A DNA stretch of 64,000 nucleotides, from positions 620,001 through 684,000 of the forward strand of contig CAVXXJ010000011.1 in assembly GCA_963765705.1 (NCBI GenBank), read 5' to 3'. Source of the stretch: Gaiellasilicea sp963765705. Its GTDB lineage: Bacteria > Actinomycetota > Thermoleophilia > Gaiellales > Gaiellaceae. Both the position numbers and the translations under genes were made by a program. Below, in pieces: positions 8,057 to 15,703 of this stretch (position 1 is its first letter; the number at the start of each line of letters is the position of its first letter). The notes under the pieces are model-generated. The model was not told the DNA's origin and searched no databases. It saw nothing but the letters and a program-made list of their open reading frames with translations.

Positions 8057-8165
8057 CCGTCTCCAGTGCCGGCCGGGGCGTCGACTCGGGCCGCACGCCA
8101 TGGTCGTCGCGCAGGCGTTCGTCGGCGAAGCTCGAATGTAGGTCGGGCTGCATGGGGTCCTCTCT

Positions 8166-8240
8166 TTCCTTGCTTGCAACTAGGATTCACCGTAGAGATT
8201 TCCGCCAAGTCAACGATCGTTCCTTGCGATACAACTAGGA
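8166..8240 (+). repeat. duplicated promoter-like repeat upstream of korA
   Basis: TTCCTTGC followed by CAACTAGGA occurs twice, at 8166-8185 and 8220-8240, with 3 and 4 nt between the two blocks respectively. The copies start 54 nt apart, about five helical turns. The second copy contains TACAAC (8230-8235), which is a candidate -10 six nt before the korA ATG at 8242. The first copy could be a second promoter or an operator half. Confidence 0.55.
8230..8235 (+). promoter_or_regulatory. candidate leaderless -10 hexamer (TACAAC) for korA
   Basis: TACAAC is followed by TAGGAC and the ATG at 8242. The same arrangement, TACAAC-TAGGGC-GTG, precedes the gene at 52527. Confidence 0.45.
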
Positions 8241-8241
8241 C

Positions 8242-10081
8242 ATGGCGAAAGCCGTCGAGCAGCTCGACCAGGTGATCATCCGCTTCGCGGGCGACTCCGG
8301 CGACGGCATGCAGCTGACCGGCGACCGGTTCACGAGCGAGACGGCCGTGATGGGGAACGACCTCTCGACGCTGCCGGACTTCCCGGCCGAGATCCGCGCC
8401 CCGGCCGGCTCGCTCCCGGGCGTCTCGGGCTTCCAGCTCCACTTCGCCGACCACGACATCCTCACGCCCGGCGACGCGCCGAACGTCCTCGTCGCGATGA
8501 ACCCGGCGGCGCTGAAGACGAACGTCGGCGACCTGCCGAAGGGCGGCACGCTGATCGTCGACACCGACACGTTCAAGGAGCGCAACCTCCAGAAGGCGGG
8601 CTACGAGTCGAGCCCGCTCGAGGACGGCTCGCTCGCCGACTACCACGTCCACGAGGTCGCGCTGACGTCGATGACGGTCGGCGCGCTGAAGGGGATCGAG
8701 GGGATCACGTCGCGTGAGGCCGAGCGCTCGAAGAACTTCTTCGCGCTCGGGCTGATGAGCTGGCTCTACAACCGCCCCACCGAGGGGACGCTCGAGTACG
8801 TCGAGAAGAAGTTCGGCAAGCGGCCCGAGATCGCGCAGGCGAACGCGACCGCCTTCAAGGCGGGCTACGCCTACGGCGAGACCTCGGAGGACTTCGCGGT
8901 CAGCTACGAGATCGCGCCGGCCAAGATGGCGCCGGGCATCTACCGGCAGATCAGCGGCAACACGGCGCTCTCCTACGGGCTGATCGCCGCCTCGAAGCTC
9001 TCCGGCCTCGACCTGTTCCTGGGGGCGTACCCGATCACCCCCGCGAGCTCGATCCTCGAGGAGCTCGCGCAGCACAAGTCGTTCGGGATCCGGACGTTCC
9101 AGGCCGAGGACGAGATCTCCGCGGTCGGCGCGGCGCTCGGCGCGGCCTTCGGCGGCTCGCTCGGCGTCACGACCTCGGCCGGGCCGGGGATCGTGCTCAA
9201 GCAGGAGACGATCGGCCTCGGGATCATGCTCGAGCTGCCGCTGCTGATCCTCGACATCCAGCGCGCCGGCCCCTCGACCGGGATGCCGACGAAGCCGGAG
9301 CAGGCCGACCTGCTGATGGTGATGTTCGGGCGCAACTCCGAGAGCCCGGTGCCTGTGCTCGCGGCCTCGACGCCGTCGCAGTGCTTCCACGCCGCGATCG
9401 AGGCGGCGCGGATCGCGCTTGAAGTACCGGACGCCCGTCTATCTGCTCAGCGACGCGTACCTCGCCAACGGCTCCGAGCCGTGGTTGATCCCGAGCGTCG
9501 ACGACCTGCCGGACATCTCGACGCAGTTCGCGACGGTCAGCGACGGCGAGTTCATGCCGTACGCGCGCGATCCTGCGACGCTCGCCCGCCCGTGGGCGGT
9601 TCCCGGCACGCCCGGGCTCGAGCACCGGATCGGCGGGCTCGAGAAGGCCGACGTCACCGGCTCGATCTCGTACGACCCCGAGAACCACGACCTGATGACA
9701 CGTCTCCGCGCCGCCAAGGTGGCCGGGATCGCGAACGACATCCCGCCGCTCGCGGTGGACGATCCCGACGGTGCCGACACGTTGGTCCTGGGGTGGGGCT
9801 CGACGTACGGCCCGATCGGCGCGGCGGTGAAGCGCGTGCGGCGCGCCGGGCACTCGATCGCGCAGGCGCACCTGCACTACCTGAACCCGTTCCCGCTCAA
9901 CACGGGCGAGGTGCTGGGCAGCTACGACAAGATCCTGATCCCGGAGATGAACCTCGGCCAGCTGCTGAAGCTCGTCCGAGCCGAGTTCCTCGTCGACGCG
10001 ATCGGCTACAACCGCGTGCGCGGCACTCCCTTCCGGGCGTCCGAGCTCGCCGAGGCGATCACGGCGCTGGTGGAGTCATGA
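8242..10081 (+). CDS. korA: 2-oxoacid:ferredoxin oxidoreductase subunit alpha, interrupted by a +1 frameshift
   Basis: KorA and KorB convert a 2-oxoacid (2-oxoglutarate in the best-studied members) and CoA to acyl-CoA, reducing ferredoxin. The first 393 codons (8242-9420) hold the fused gamma domain (VIIRFAGDSGDGMQLTGDRF) and the start of the alpha domain (GAYPITPASSILEELAQH, GMPTKPEQADLLMVMFGRN). At 9418-9421 the reading CTT-GAA breaks the protein. Deleting one T restores CTG-AAG-TAC and joins smoothly to the downstream frame (KYRTPVYLLSDAYLANGSEP, HYLNPFPLN), which runs to 10081. Total length then is 612 aa, normal for the family. Either an assembly error or a recent inactivating insertion; I see no programmed-shift signal. 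Confidence 0.88.
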
Positions 10082-10323
10082 GGCCGAAGAAGAAGACGCC
10101 CGACCAGCGCGGTTTGCTGCTGAAGGAGCGGCCGTTCTCCTACCGAGCCCGCAGGGACGGCACGGTCGAGATCCTCTGGAAGGGCCGGCGCGCGACGACG
10201 CTTGCCGGGAAGATCGCCGAGAAGTTCCTCGAGGTGGCGCCGACCGAGGACGAGCACGGCCAGCAGCTGCTGATGGCGAAGGCGACCGGGAACTTCAAGC
10301 GCGGGAACGAGAGGCGGACATGA
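10078..10323 (+). CDS. 81-aa basic protein embedded in the kor operon
   Basis: The gene overlaps korA by 4 bp (ATGA) and korB by 4 bp (ATGA), so all three are translationally coupled. The product is basic (RPKKKTPDQRG at the start) with a compact core: FSYRARRDGTVEILWKGRRA, TTLAGKIAEKFLEVA and MAKATGNFKRGNERR at the C-terminus. From memory, small proteins with the KATGNFKRGNE-type ending occur in varied bacteria, but I know no function. Its position between the two subunits suggests an assembly or regulatory partner of the enzyme. It has no Cys for an iron-sulfur cluster. Confidence 0.75.
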   Translation: MRPKKKTPDQRGLLLKERPFSYRARRDGTVEILWKGRRATTLAGKIAEKFLEVAPTEDEHGQQLLMAKATGNFKRGNERRT

Positions 10324-11315
10324 CCGAAGGGAATGGCAACCCGCTGACGCTGACCGCGAAGGACTTCAAGTCCGACCAGGAGGTGCGCTGGTGCCCGGGC
10401 TGCGGTGACTACGCGATCCTCGCTGCCGTCCAGTCGTTCATGCCCGAGCTGGAGCTGAAGCGGGAGAACATCGTCTTCGTCTCCGGGATCGGCTGCGCCG
10501 CCCGCTTCCCGTACTACATGCAGACCTACGGGATGCATTCGATCCACGGCCGTGCGCCAGCGATCGCGACGGGTTTGTCCGTGTCCCGTCCGGACCTATC
10601 CGTGTGGGTCGTGACGGGCGACGGCGACTCGATGTCGATCGGCGGCAACCACCTGATCCACGCGCTGCGCCGGAACGTGAACCTGAAGATCCTGATGTTC
10701 AACAACCAGATCTACGGGCTGACGAAGGGCCAGTACTCGCCGACGTCGGAGCTGGGGAAGGTGACGAAGTCGACCCCGATGGGCTCGCTCGACCACCCGT
10801 TCAACCCGCTCTCGCTAGCGATCGGTGCCGAGGCGACCTTCGTCGCGCGCGCGATCGACACCGACAAGAAGGAGCTGACCGAGGTACTGCGGGCGGCCGC
10901 GCACCACAAGGGGAGCGCCTTCGTCGAGATCTACCAGAACTGCAACATCTACAACGACAACGCGTTCGACTTCGTCCGGGAGCACAAGGAGAACCGGCTC
11001 TACCTCCGGCACGGCGAGCCGATCGTGTGGGGCGACAAGGGTGTTCGGCTGCTGCCGGATGGCTCACCGGAGGTCGTGGCGGCGTCCGAGCCGGGCCTGC
11101 TGGTGCACGACGCGCACCTGAAGGAGCCAGCGCATGCGTTCGCCCTCTCACGGATGACGCAGGAAGTGATCGGCGCCACCCCGATGGGCGTCTTCCGAGC
11201 CGTCGACCGCCCGGTCTACGACGAGCTGATGGCCGAGCAGATCACCGTCGCGAAAGGGAAGGGCGAAGGCGAGCTCGCGGGGCTGCTGGGCAGCGGCGAC
11301 ACCTGGACGATCTAG
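10320..11315 (+). CDS. korB: 2-oxoacid:ferredoxin oxidoreductase subunit beta
   Basis: The 331-aa subunit binds thiamine diphosphate and one [4Fe-4S] cluster. WCPGCGDY supplies Cys25 and Cys28, GIGCAAR supplies Cys59, and a later Cys lies in IYQNCNIYND. The ThDP motif starts GDGD at 100-103 and ends at the NN of MFNNQIYGLTKGQYSPTS (128-129). Length and motifs fit KorB/ForB-type beta subunits without an added ferredoxin domain. It needs the alpha subunit encoded upstream; if that frameshift is real the enzyme is lost. Such enzymes serve the oxidative or reductive TCA route. Confidence 0.94.
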   Translation: MTEGNGNPLTLTAKDFKSDQEVRWCPGCGDYAILAAVQSFMPELELKRENIVFVSGIGCAARFPYYMQTYGMHSIHGRAPAIATGLSVSRPDLSVWVVTGDGDSMSIGGNHLIHALRRNVNLKILMFNNQIYGLTKGQYSPTSELGKVTKSTPMGSLDHPFNPLSLAIGAEATFVARAIDTDKKELTEVLRAAAHHKGSAFVEIYQNCNIYNDNAFDFVREHKENRLYLRHGEPIVWGDKGVRLLPDGSPEVVAASEPGLLVHDAHLKEPAHAFALSRMTQEVIGATPMGVFRAVDRPVYDELMAEQITVAKGKGEGELAGLLGSGDTWTI

Positions 11316-11376
11316 CCTGCGCAGTGGCAGGGCTTTGGCTGAAGGCCTTACTGCTGCGTCGCCGACTGACTGCTTT

Positions 11377-12639
11377 TCACGGCGGGAATATTCGCTCCTC
11401 CCAGTACTCGGTGCCGCCCATTCTCTGCATCGCGGCATAGAGCGCGAGCTGCCCCGCCCGGTCGAAGTCCCGATGTGTGGGCCAGTGACCGACTGAACTG
11501 GCGAGCGTTCGAAGTTCGCGCTCGACGCGTTCTTCGGTCCAGGTTCGCGGGCGGCCGCCGGTAGATGGATCACTGGCCGCCAGTCGGAACGTTCGATTTC
11601 GGGTGGTGCCGGACGCTCGCATTACCCCGACGTCCACAAGCTCGTTGAGATCGCGAGACGCCGTTCGCGAGCTCACGCCTGCGGCATCCATCAACTCCCG
11701 GATCGTGACGTTTTGGCGTTTCTCAGTCGTGAGCAACGCGATTGCCCGTTCCTGTGTCGTGCTGAGCTGAACTGGGAGCGGAAGAGATCGTGTGACTGCC
11801 GCTAATTCCTTGACCTTCTCTGCCACCCTCTCGAACTCGACTGCCAGTCCATTCACGTAATAGCCGAGCCAGTCGTTCAGGGTACGCGTGGTCTTGATCG
11901 CCCGAAGCGCTGCATAGTAGGAGTCCTTGTCCTCGGCGTAGTACCGCTCCGGTGAGAACAGCGAGCGGCTCAGGAATCGCTCGCGGTAGAAAACTGCGGT
12001 GGCGAACAGGCGTGCGGCTCGACCGTTGTAGTCGGCGAATGGATGCACCTCCGCGATCTCGAAGTGCGCCAGTGCCGCGAGAATCGGCGTGGGGTAGTCT
12101 GCGCTCTCGCGCTTTTTCTCTAGCCACTCCAGCCGCGCGTCCATCAGTTCAGCTACCTTCGCCTGCTCCGGAGCACGGTGGAAGATCTGTATCGCGTCCT
12201 TGACGACCACTTCGCCGTCCCTCCACTCGCCTTCGTGATGCGGCTTGAATCGCGAGTCATCGCGCCCTAGCCCTTTCGTCAGGACGCCATGCAGACGCTT
12301 CAGAAACTCGGACGAGTAAACGACCTGACCTTCCGCATGAGCCGCGACGATGAAGTCAAGCGCCGCGACGTAGTTGACGAGTTCCAGCTTGGCCTTGTCG
12401 TCTACTTCAAGCTCATGTTCGGCCGCGCGAAGGGCTTCTAAGCGAGATAGCTCATTACCCTCCATTACATTGGAGTAGTGGACAGATCCCACACGTGCGT
12501 CGAGTCGTAGGATCTCTTCTTGCGCAGGAAGGATCGCCGCCGACTCAATAGCACCTCGTGCACGTTCTATGCGCCCGAACGCTCCCATCACTTCAGGGGA
12601 ATAGCGATTGAACGCAGGGATGTAGTCCATTCGAGCCAT
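11377..12639 (-). CDS. Fic-family protein with winged helix and C-terminal homing-endonuclease-associated repeat
   Basis: The 420-aa protein carries an N-terminal inhibitory-helix motif SNVMEG (residues 56-61), the (S/T)xxxE(G/N) signature of self- or antitoxin-restrained Fic proteins. A Fic motif HPFADYNGRAAR (His199) follows; the usual Gly of HPFx[D/E]GNGR is Tyr here. Residues about 290-350 form a winged helix (TIRELMDAAGVSSRTASRDL). The C-terminal 55 residues (RTWTEERVERELRTLA to YWEERIF) resemble repeats appended to homing endonucleases and transposon proteins. Fic enzymes transfer AMP or other groups to target proteins. Codon choice is less GC-biased than in neighbours, consistent with transfer. 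TATACT at about 12650 may be the -10. Confidence 0.88.
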   Translation of the reverse strand: MARMDYIPAFNRYSPEVMGAFGRIERARGAIESAAILPAQEEILRLDARVGSVHYSNVMEGNELSRLEALRAAEHELEVDDKAKLELVNYVAALDFIVAAHAEGQVVYSSEFLKRLHGVLTKGLGRDDSRFKPHHEGEWRDGEVVVKDAIQIFHRAPEQAKVAELMDARLEWLEKKRESADYPTPILAALAHFEIAEVHPFADYNGRAARLFATAVFYRERFLSRSLFSPERYYAEDKDSYYAALRAIKTTRTLNDWLGYYVNGLAVEFERVAEKVKELAAVTRSLPLPVQLSTTQERAIALLTTEKRQNVTIRELMDAAGVSSRTASRDLNELVDVGVMRASGTTRNRTFRLAASDPSTGGRPRTWTEERVERELRTLASSVGHWPTHRDFDRAGQLALYAAMQRMGGTEYWEERIFPP

Positions 12640-12703
12640 CCTACGGTGGGAGTATATGCCTAGATTATGCGCTATGAGCCCTAATTTAGGCCAAGATCAA
12701 ACG

Positions 12704-12742
12704 AGTTTCGTAGGGAATCTAGCAGTTATGTCCTACGAAACT
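12704..12742. repeat. 11-bp perfect inverted repeat upstream of fic
   Basis: AGTTTCGTAGG at 12704-12714 and its exact complement CCTACGAAACT at 12732-12742 are separated by 17 nt. The size fits an operator or a weak hairpin; there is no T tract. Confidence 0.6.
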
Positions 12743-12808
12743 TTTGTATCTCGCCTGATGGCTCCAGAGAGCCCTGGCTAAGCGGTGTAGAGCCTAGCTA
12801 ATGCGAAA

Positions 12809-12952
12809 CCAACGGAACCATTCACGCCATAGTGATGTATCTAACGTCACTACGTAACCTTCACCTAGCTGCTTTAGGTGTTCCAGCGCAGCTATTAAAC
12901 TAGGTTCGACTAGAGCGAAGGTGACCTACGGAATGTTTCACGCCAAACGTGA
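12809..12952 (+). repeat. diverged direct repeat pair, about 27 bp each
   Basis: The blocks at 12809-12835 and 12925-12952 share ACGGAA, then TTCACGCCA, then GTGA in the same order and nearly the same spacing. They begin 116 nt apart. They could be recombination or regulatory sites of the acquired segment. Confidence 0.45.
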
Positions 12953-13094
12953 CCCACAACCGTTAGGCTGTGGCGGACGTTCCAATGCAGGCCAAAGCCG
13001 CGCGCGCAGGTCGGGCTACGCTCGGCCGCTTCCCTCAAGACATGCGCGGTGGAGCCGCGCGCGGCCGCGACTGCGACCGATCACGCGACATCCG

Positions 13095-13100
13095 TAGGGT
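13095..13100 (+). promoter_or_regulatory. candidate leaderless -10 hexamer (TAGGGT)
   Basis: TAGGGT lies 6 nt (TGGCGC) before the ATG at 13107. The gene at 27952 has a near-identical arrangement, TAGGCT-CGGCGC-ATG. Confidence 0.42.
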
Positions 13101-13106
13101 TGGCGC

Positions 13107-13958
13107 ATGGCCGACCACTCCGTCTGGCGCCTCGACCTAGCCGGCGCCTACATCACTCCGTACGCCGAACGCGCCCAGATCGCCGTCCTCGGCGGCTCGG
13201 TCGCTCAGGGTGTCGCCGACCGCTGGTCGGACATCGACACGATCGTCTACTGGGACAGCATCGACCATGACTGGCTCGAGACCCCGCGCGCGGCGGGCGA
13301 CGGCCAAAGGTTCACCTGGACAGAGCACTTCCCCGGCAACGCCTGCCTCGAGCAGTACCGCTTCGGCACGGTGAAGGCCGACGTCGCGCACGTGCGGCTC
13401 GGCTGGCTCGACGAGCTGATCGACGGTGTTCTCTCCGGCGAGAACACGGACACGACGAGCCTCGACGTTCTCCGCGGCGTCCAGGAGTCGATCGTCCTCT
13501 TCGGCGAGGAGCGCTACGAGCCGATCCGCGCGCGTGTGCTCGAGTACCCCGAGGCGCTCCGCCGCACGATGGTCGAGGCGCACCTGAAGTTCACGCCGAG
13601 CTGGATCTACGACGGGATGGGCCGCGACCGCGGCGACCTCGTCGTCTTCTACGAGTACGTGCTCGCGACGATGCGCAACGTCGTCGGCATGCTGGCGGGG
13701 CTGAACCGCGTCTACATCGCGCCGGAGAAGCTGAAGCGCGCCGGCGCGGTCGTCTCCCGCATGGAGCTGACGCCGCCGGACGCAGCGAGAAGGCTCGACG
13801 CGCTGCTCGACCTCCCGCGCGACCAGGTGAAACCGGAGCTCGACGACCTCGTCGCGCGGACGCTCGATCTCGTCGAGACGCACCTGCCCGACGTCGATAC
13901 GACGCGCGCCCGCCAGCGCTGGTCGCTCAGGGCCGAGCCGAGCGACCGCCCGGACTAG
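13107..13958 (+). CDS. nucleotidyltransferase-fold protein
   Basis: The 283-aa protein has the Pol-beta nucleotidyltransferase signature: AVLGGSVAQGVADRWSDIDT gives the Gly-Ser pair and the first Asp-x-Asp metal residues (near 40-42). A third acidic residue may be in TVKADVAHVRLGW. The C-terminal two thirds is helical and resembles the DUF4037-like helical domains that follow such minimal catalytic domains (RDRGDLVVFYEYVLATMRN). Likely NMP transfer to a small molecule or protein; target unknown. Its last 55 codons have a close copy at 14715-14870, fused to an AAA+ remnant. Confidence 0.8.
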   Translation: MADHSVWRLDLAGAYITPYAERAQIAVLGGSVAQGVADRWSDIDTIVYWDSIDHDWLETPRAAGDGQRFTWTEHFPGNACLEQYRFGTVKADVAHVRLGWLDELIDGVLSGENTDTTSLDVLRGVQESIVLFGEERYEPIRARVLEYPEALRRTMVEAHLKFTPSWIYDGMGRDRGDLVVFYEYVLATMRNVVGMLAGLNRVYIAPEKLKRAGAVVSRMELTPPDAARRLDALLDLPRDQVKPELDDLVARTLDLVETHLPDVDTTRARQRWSLRAEPSDRPD

Positions 13959-13986
13959 GGGCAGCCGCCCGGCTTCGACCTACGCC

Positions 13987-14454
13987 CTACGAGCGATCGG
14001 CGCTGTTCTCGACCTCGCCGCGCCAGGCACCAGTCTCGGCGCTCCGGCTCTCGATCAGCTCCTTGAACCGCTTCAGGTCGCCCTGCACGCGCCGGCTGTC
14101 GGCGCCCACGGCCGACCCCGCCGCTTCGAGGAGGCCGTCCGGCTCCCAGTCCATCTGCACGGCGATGCGGGTCGTGTTCTCGTCGATCTGGTGGAACGTG
14201 ACGACGCCGGCGTTCTCGCGGCCTTCCGTGGCCTTCCACGCCACGCGGTGATCCGGGTGCTGCTCGGTGATCTCCGCCCGCCACTCCTCCTTCTTGCCGC
14301 CGATCTCGGCCGACCAGACGAGGTGCGTGTCGTCCACCTGCTGGACGTTCTCCACGCCCTCCATGAACTGCGGGAACTCCTCGAACTGCGTCCACTGGTT
14401 GTAGGCCGTCCGCACGGGCACATCGACTTCGATGGTCTCCTCGATACGAGCCAT
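13987..14454 (-). CDS. SRPBCC (polyketide cyclase/START-like) protein
   Basis: The 155-aa protein opens with EETIEVDVPVRTAYNQWTQF, the hallmark start of SRPBCC/coenzyme Q-binding proteins of the COQ10/cyclase type. HLVWSAEIGGKKEEWRAEI, WKATEGRENAGVVTFHQID and the long C-terminal helix (ADSRRVQGDLKRFKELIE) complete the helix-grip fold. It binds a hydrophobic ligand in this fold; the ligand is unknown. A good ribosome site (GGAGG) lies just before ATG 14454. It is convergent with the nucleotidyltransferase gene. Confidence 0.87.
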   Translation of the reverse strand: MARIEETIEVDVPVRTAYNQWTQFEEFPQFMEGVENVQQVDDTHLVWSAEIGGKKEEWRAEITEQHPDHRVAWKATEGRENAGVVTFHQIDENTTRIAVQMDWEPDGLLEAAGSAVGADSRRVQGDLKRFKELIESRSAETGAWRGEVENSADRS

Positions 14455-14521
14455 GAATCCTCCTTCGTCCTCGGTTGTAAGTCACATGCCCACGGCTCGC
14501 GAGACGAAACGGCGCTGCCCT

Positions 14522-14527
14522 TACGAT
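14522..14527 (+). promoter_or_regulatory. -10-like hexamer (TACGAT) of the chimeric pseudogene
   Basis: TACGAT is followed by CTCGAGC and GTG at 14535. The paralogous fragment at 18925 has TACGAT, CTGAGC and GTG, so the promoter was conserved with the coding part. Confidence 0.42.
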
Positions 14528-14534
14528 CTCGAGC

Positions 14535-14876
14535 GTGGACGAGCTCTGCAAGCTGCTGCCGACCCGTCGCGTCGCGCGCGTTGCCGTGATCGGCCCCCCA
14601 GGACGTCGTCTCGAAGTACATCGGCGAGACGGAGAAGTACCTCGGCCGAGCGTTAGACGACGCCGAGCGCTCCGGCGCGATCCTCTGCTTCGACGAGGCG
14701 GACCTCCAAACGCGGCAGCACGGCTCGACGCTCTGCTCGACCAGGTGAAACCGGAGCTCGACGACCTCGTCGCGCGGACGCTCGATCTCGTCGACGAGCA
14801 CCTTCCCGACGTCGACACGATGCACGCGCGAGAGCGCTGGTCGCTTCGGGCCGAACCGAGTGACGGACAGCTATGA
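14535..14876 (+). pseudogene. chimeric remnant: AAA+ ATPase fragment joined to nucleotidyltransferase C-terminus
   Basis: The first 60 nt (DELCKLLPTRRVARVAVIGP) match the AAA+ fragment at 18925. At 14593-14598 a run of six C replaces the CCCGC of the other copy, adding one base, so the conserved QDVVSKYIGETEKYLGRA and GAILCFDEAD are in another frame. After about 14710 the sequence switches to a copy of the 3' end of the gene at 13107 (KPELDDLVARTLDLV, RERWSLRAEPSD), with about 12 nt deleted. The nominal 113-aa frame reads through but mixes frames. It looks like a decayed recombination product. Confidence 0.75.
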
Positions 14877-14888
14877 GAAAATCGATCC

Positions 14889-15665
14889 TTGGCCTACGCG
14901 AAACGGGACGACCTCAGCCTGTACTACGAGCAGGGGGGTAGCGGGGATCCGCCGCTCGTCTTCGTCCACGGCTGGTGTTGCGACCACACGTTCTTCCAAC
15001 CGCAGTTCGACCATTTCAAGGCTTCCCACACGGTCGTCACGCTCGACCTGCGCGGCTGTGGGGCGAGCGACCGTCCGGAGGACGGCTACGACGTGCCGAC
15101 GCTCGCCGACGACGTGGCCTGGCTCTGCTCCGAGGCGGGGATCTCGAGGCCGGTCGTGGTGGGCCACAGCCTCGGCGGGATGATCGGGATCGAGCTCGCC
15201 GCCAGGCACCCGTCGCTGGCGCTTGCGATCGTCGCGGTGGATCCCGGCCCAATCCACCCGACCGCGGAGGCGCGCCAGGTCTATGCGGCGCTGGCGGCTC
15301 AGCTCGCCGGCCCCGATGGCGAAAGTGTCCGGCGAGCGTGGGTCGAGGAGACTGCCGCGGGCGCCGCCCCGGAGTGGGAGCGCACCATCGTCGAGACCAT
15401 GTGCGCGGTGCCCCTCAGCGTGGCGGCGGCCGCGATCCGCGGCGTCGTCGACTGGAACGGCGTCGGCGCGCTGGCGATGTGCTCGGCGCCGCTGCTCGTC
15501 CTCCGCTCGCAGCCGGGTGGAAGCAACGAGCCCGCGCGCCTGCTCTCGCTCAAGCCCGACACGCACATCGGCGTGACCGTCGGGGGAGGGCACTTCAACC
15601 AGCTCGACGTGCCCGAGCAGGTGAACTCGATGATCGAGCGCTTCCTCGACTCGGCAGATCGGTAA
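14889..15665 (+). CDS. alpha/beta hydrolase
   Basis: The 258-aa protein has the oxyanion-hole HGWCCDH segment (residues 27-33), nucleophile elbow VVVGHSLGGMIG (Ser94), a likely acid Asp late in the chain and catalytic His in GGGHFNQLD. This is the canonical triad of small esterase/lipase-like hydrolases; no substrate can be read from sequence. The start is TTG 14889; no ATG or GTG is in frame nearby. It ends at a strong hairpin shared with the convergent LVIVD gene. Confidence 0.86.
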   Translation: MAYAKRDDLSLYYEQGGSGDPPLVFVHGWCCDHTFFQPQFDHFKASHTVVTLDLRGCGASDRPEDGYDVPTLADDVAWLCSEAGISRPVVVGHSLGGMIGIELAARHPSLALAIVAVDPGPIHPTAEARQVYAALAAQLAGPDGESVRRAWVEETAAGAAPEWERTIVETMCAVPLSVAAAAIRGVVDWNGVGALAMCSAPLLVLRSQPGGSNEPARLLSLKPDTHIGVTVGGGHFNQLDVPEQVNSMIERFLDSADR

Positions 15666-15697
15666 CGGGGGAGGGGCGGTGGCCGCCCCTCCCCCGT
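15665..15697. terminator. bidirectional hairpin terminator, 15-bp perfect stem
   Basis: ACGGGGGAGGGGCGG at 15665-15679 pairs perfectly with 15683-15697 across a 3-nt loop, between two convergent genes. No U tract follows on either side, as is common for terminators in GC-rich genomes. Confidence 0.85.
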
Positions 15698-15703
15698 CAA
15701 CTA

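Larger units (their letters stand above)
12640..13106. other. AT-richer intergenic spacer with inverted and direct repeats
   Basis: About 465 bp without a convincing gene; base composition up to about 12960 is clearly less GC-rich than the rest of the window. It holds an inverted repeat (12704-12742), a diverged direct repeat pair (12809-12835 and 12925-12952) and, at its right end, the -10-like hexamer of the next gene. It may be the edge of the acquired segment that brought the fic gene. Confidence 0.55.

Noticed and set aside
7965..8153. Small minus-strand frame with a GAGAGGA ribosome-like site
   Set aside because: It overlaps a coupled plus-strand gene, and its product (PRPRPTRTARPDRHR) looks non-coding.
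11316..11376. Possible terminator after korB
   Set aside because: Only weak, imperfect pairing; nothing comparable to the other hairpins in the window.
12900..12913. CTAG-GTTCGA-CTAG resembling a tRNA T-arm
   Set aside because: Only a 4-bp stem with a 6-nt loop and no matching acceptor, D or anticodon arms around it.
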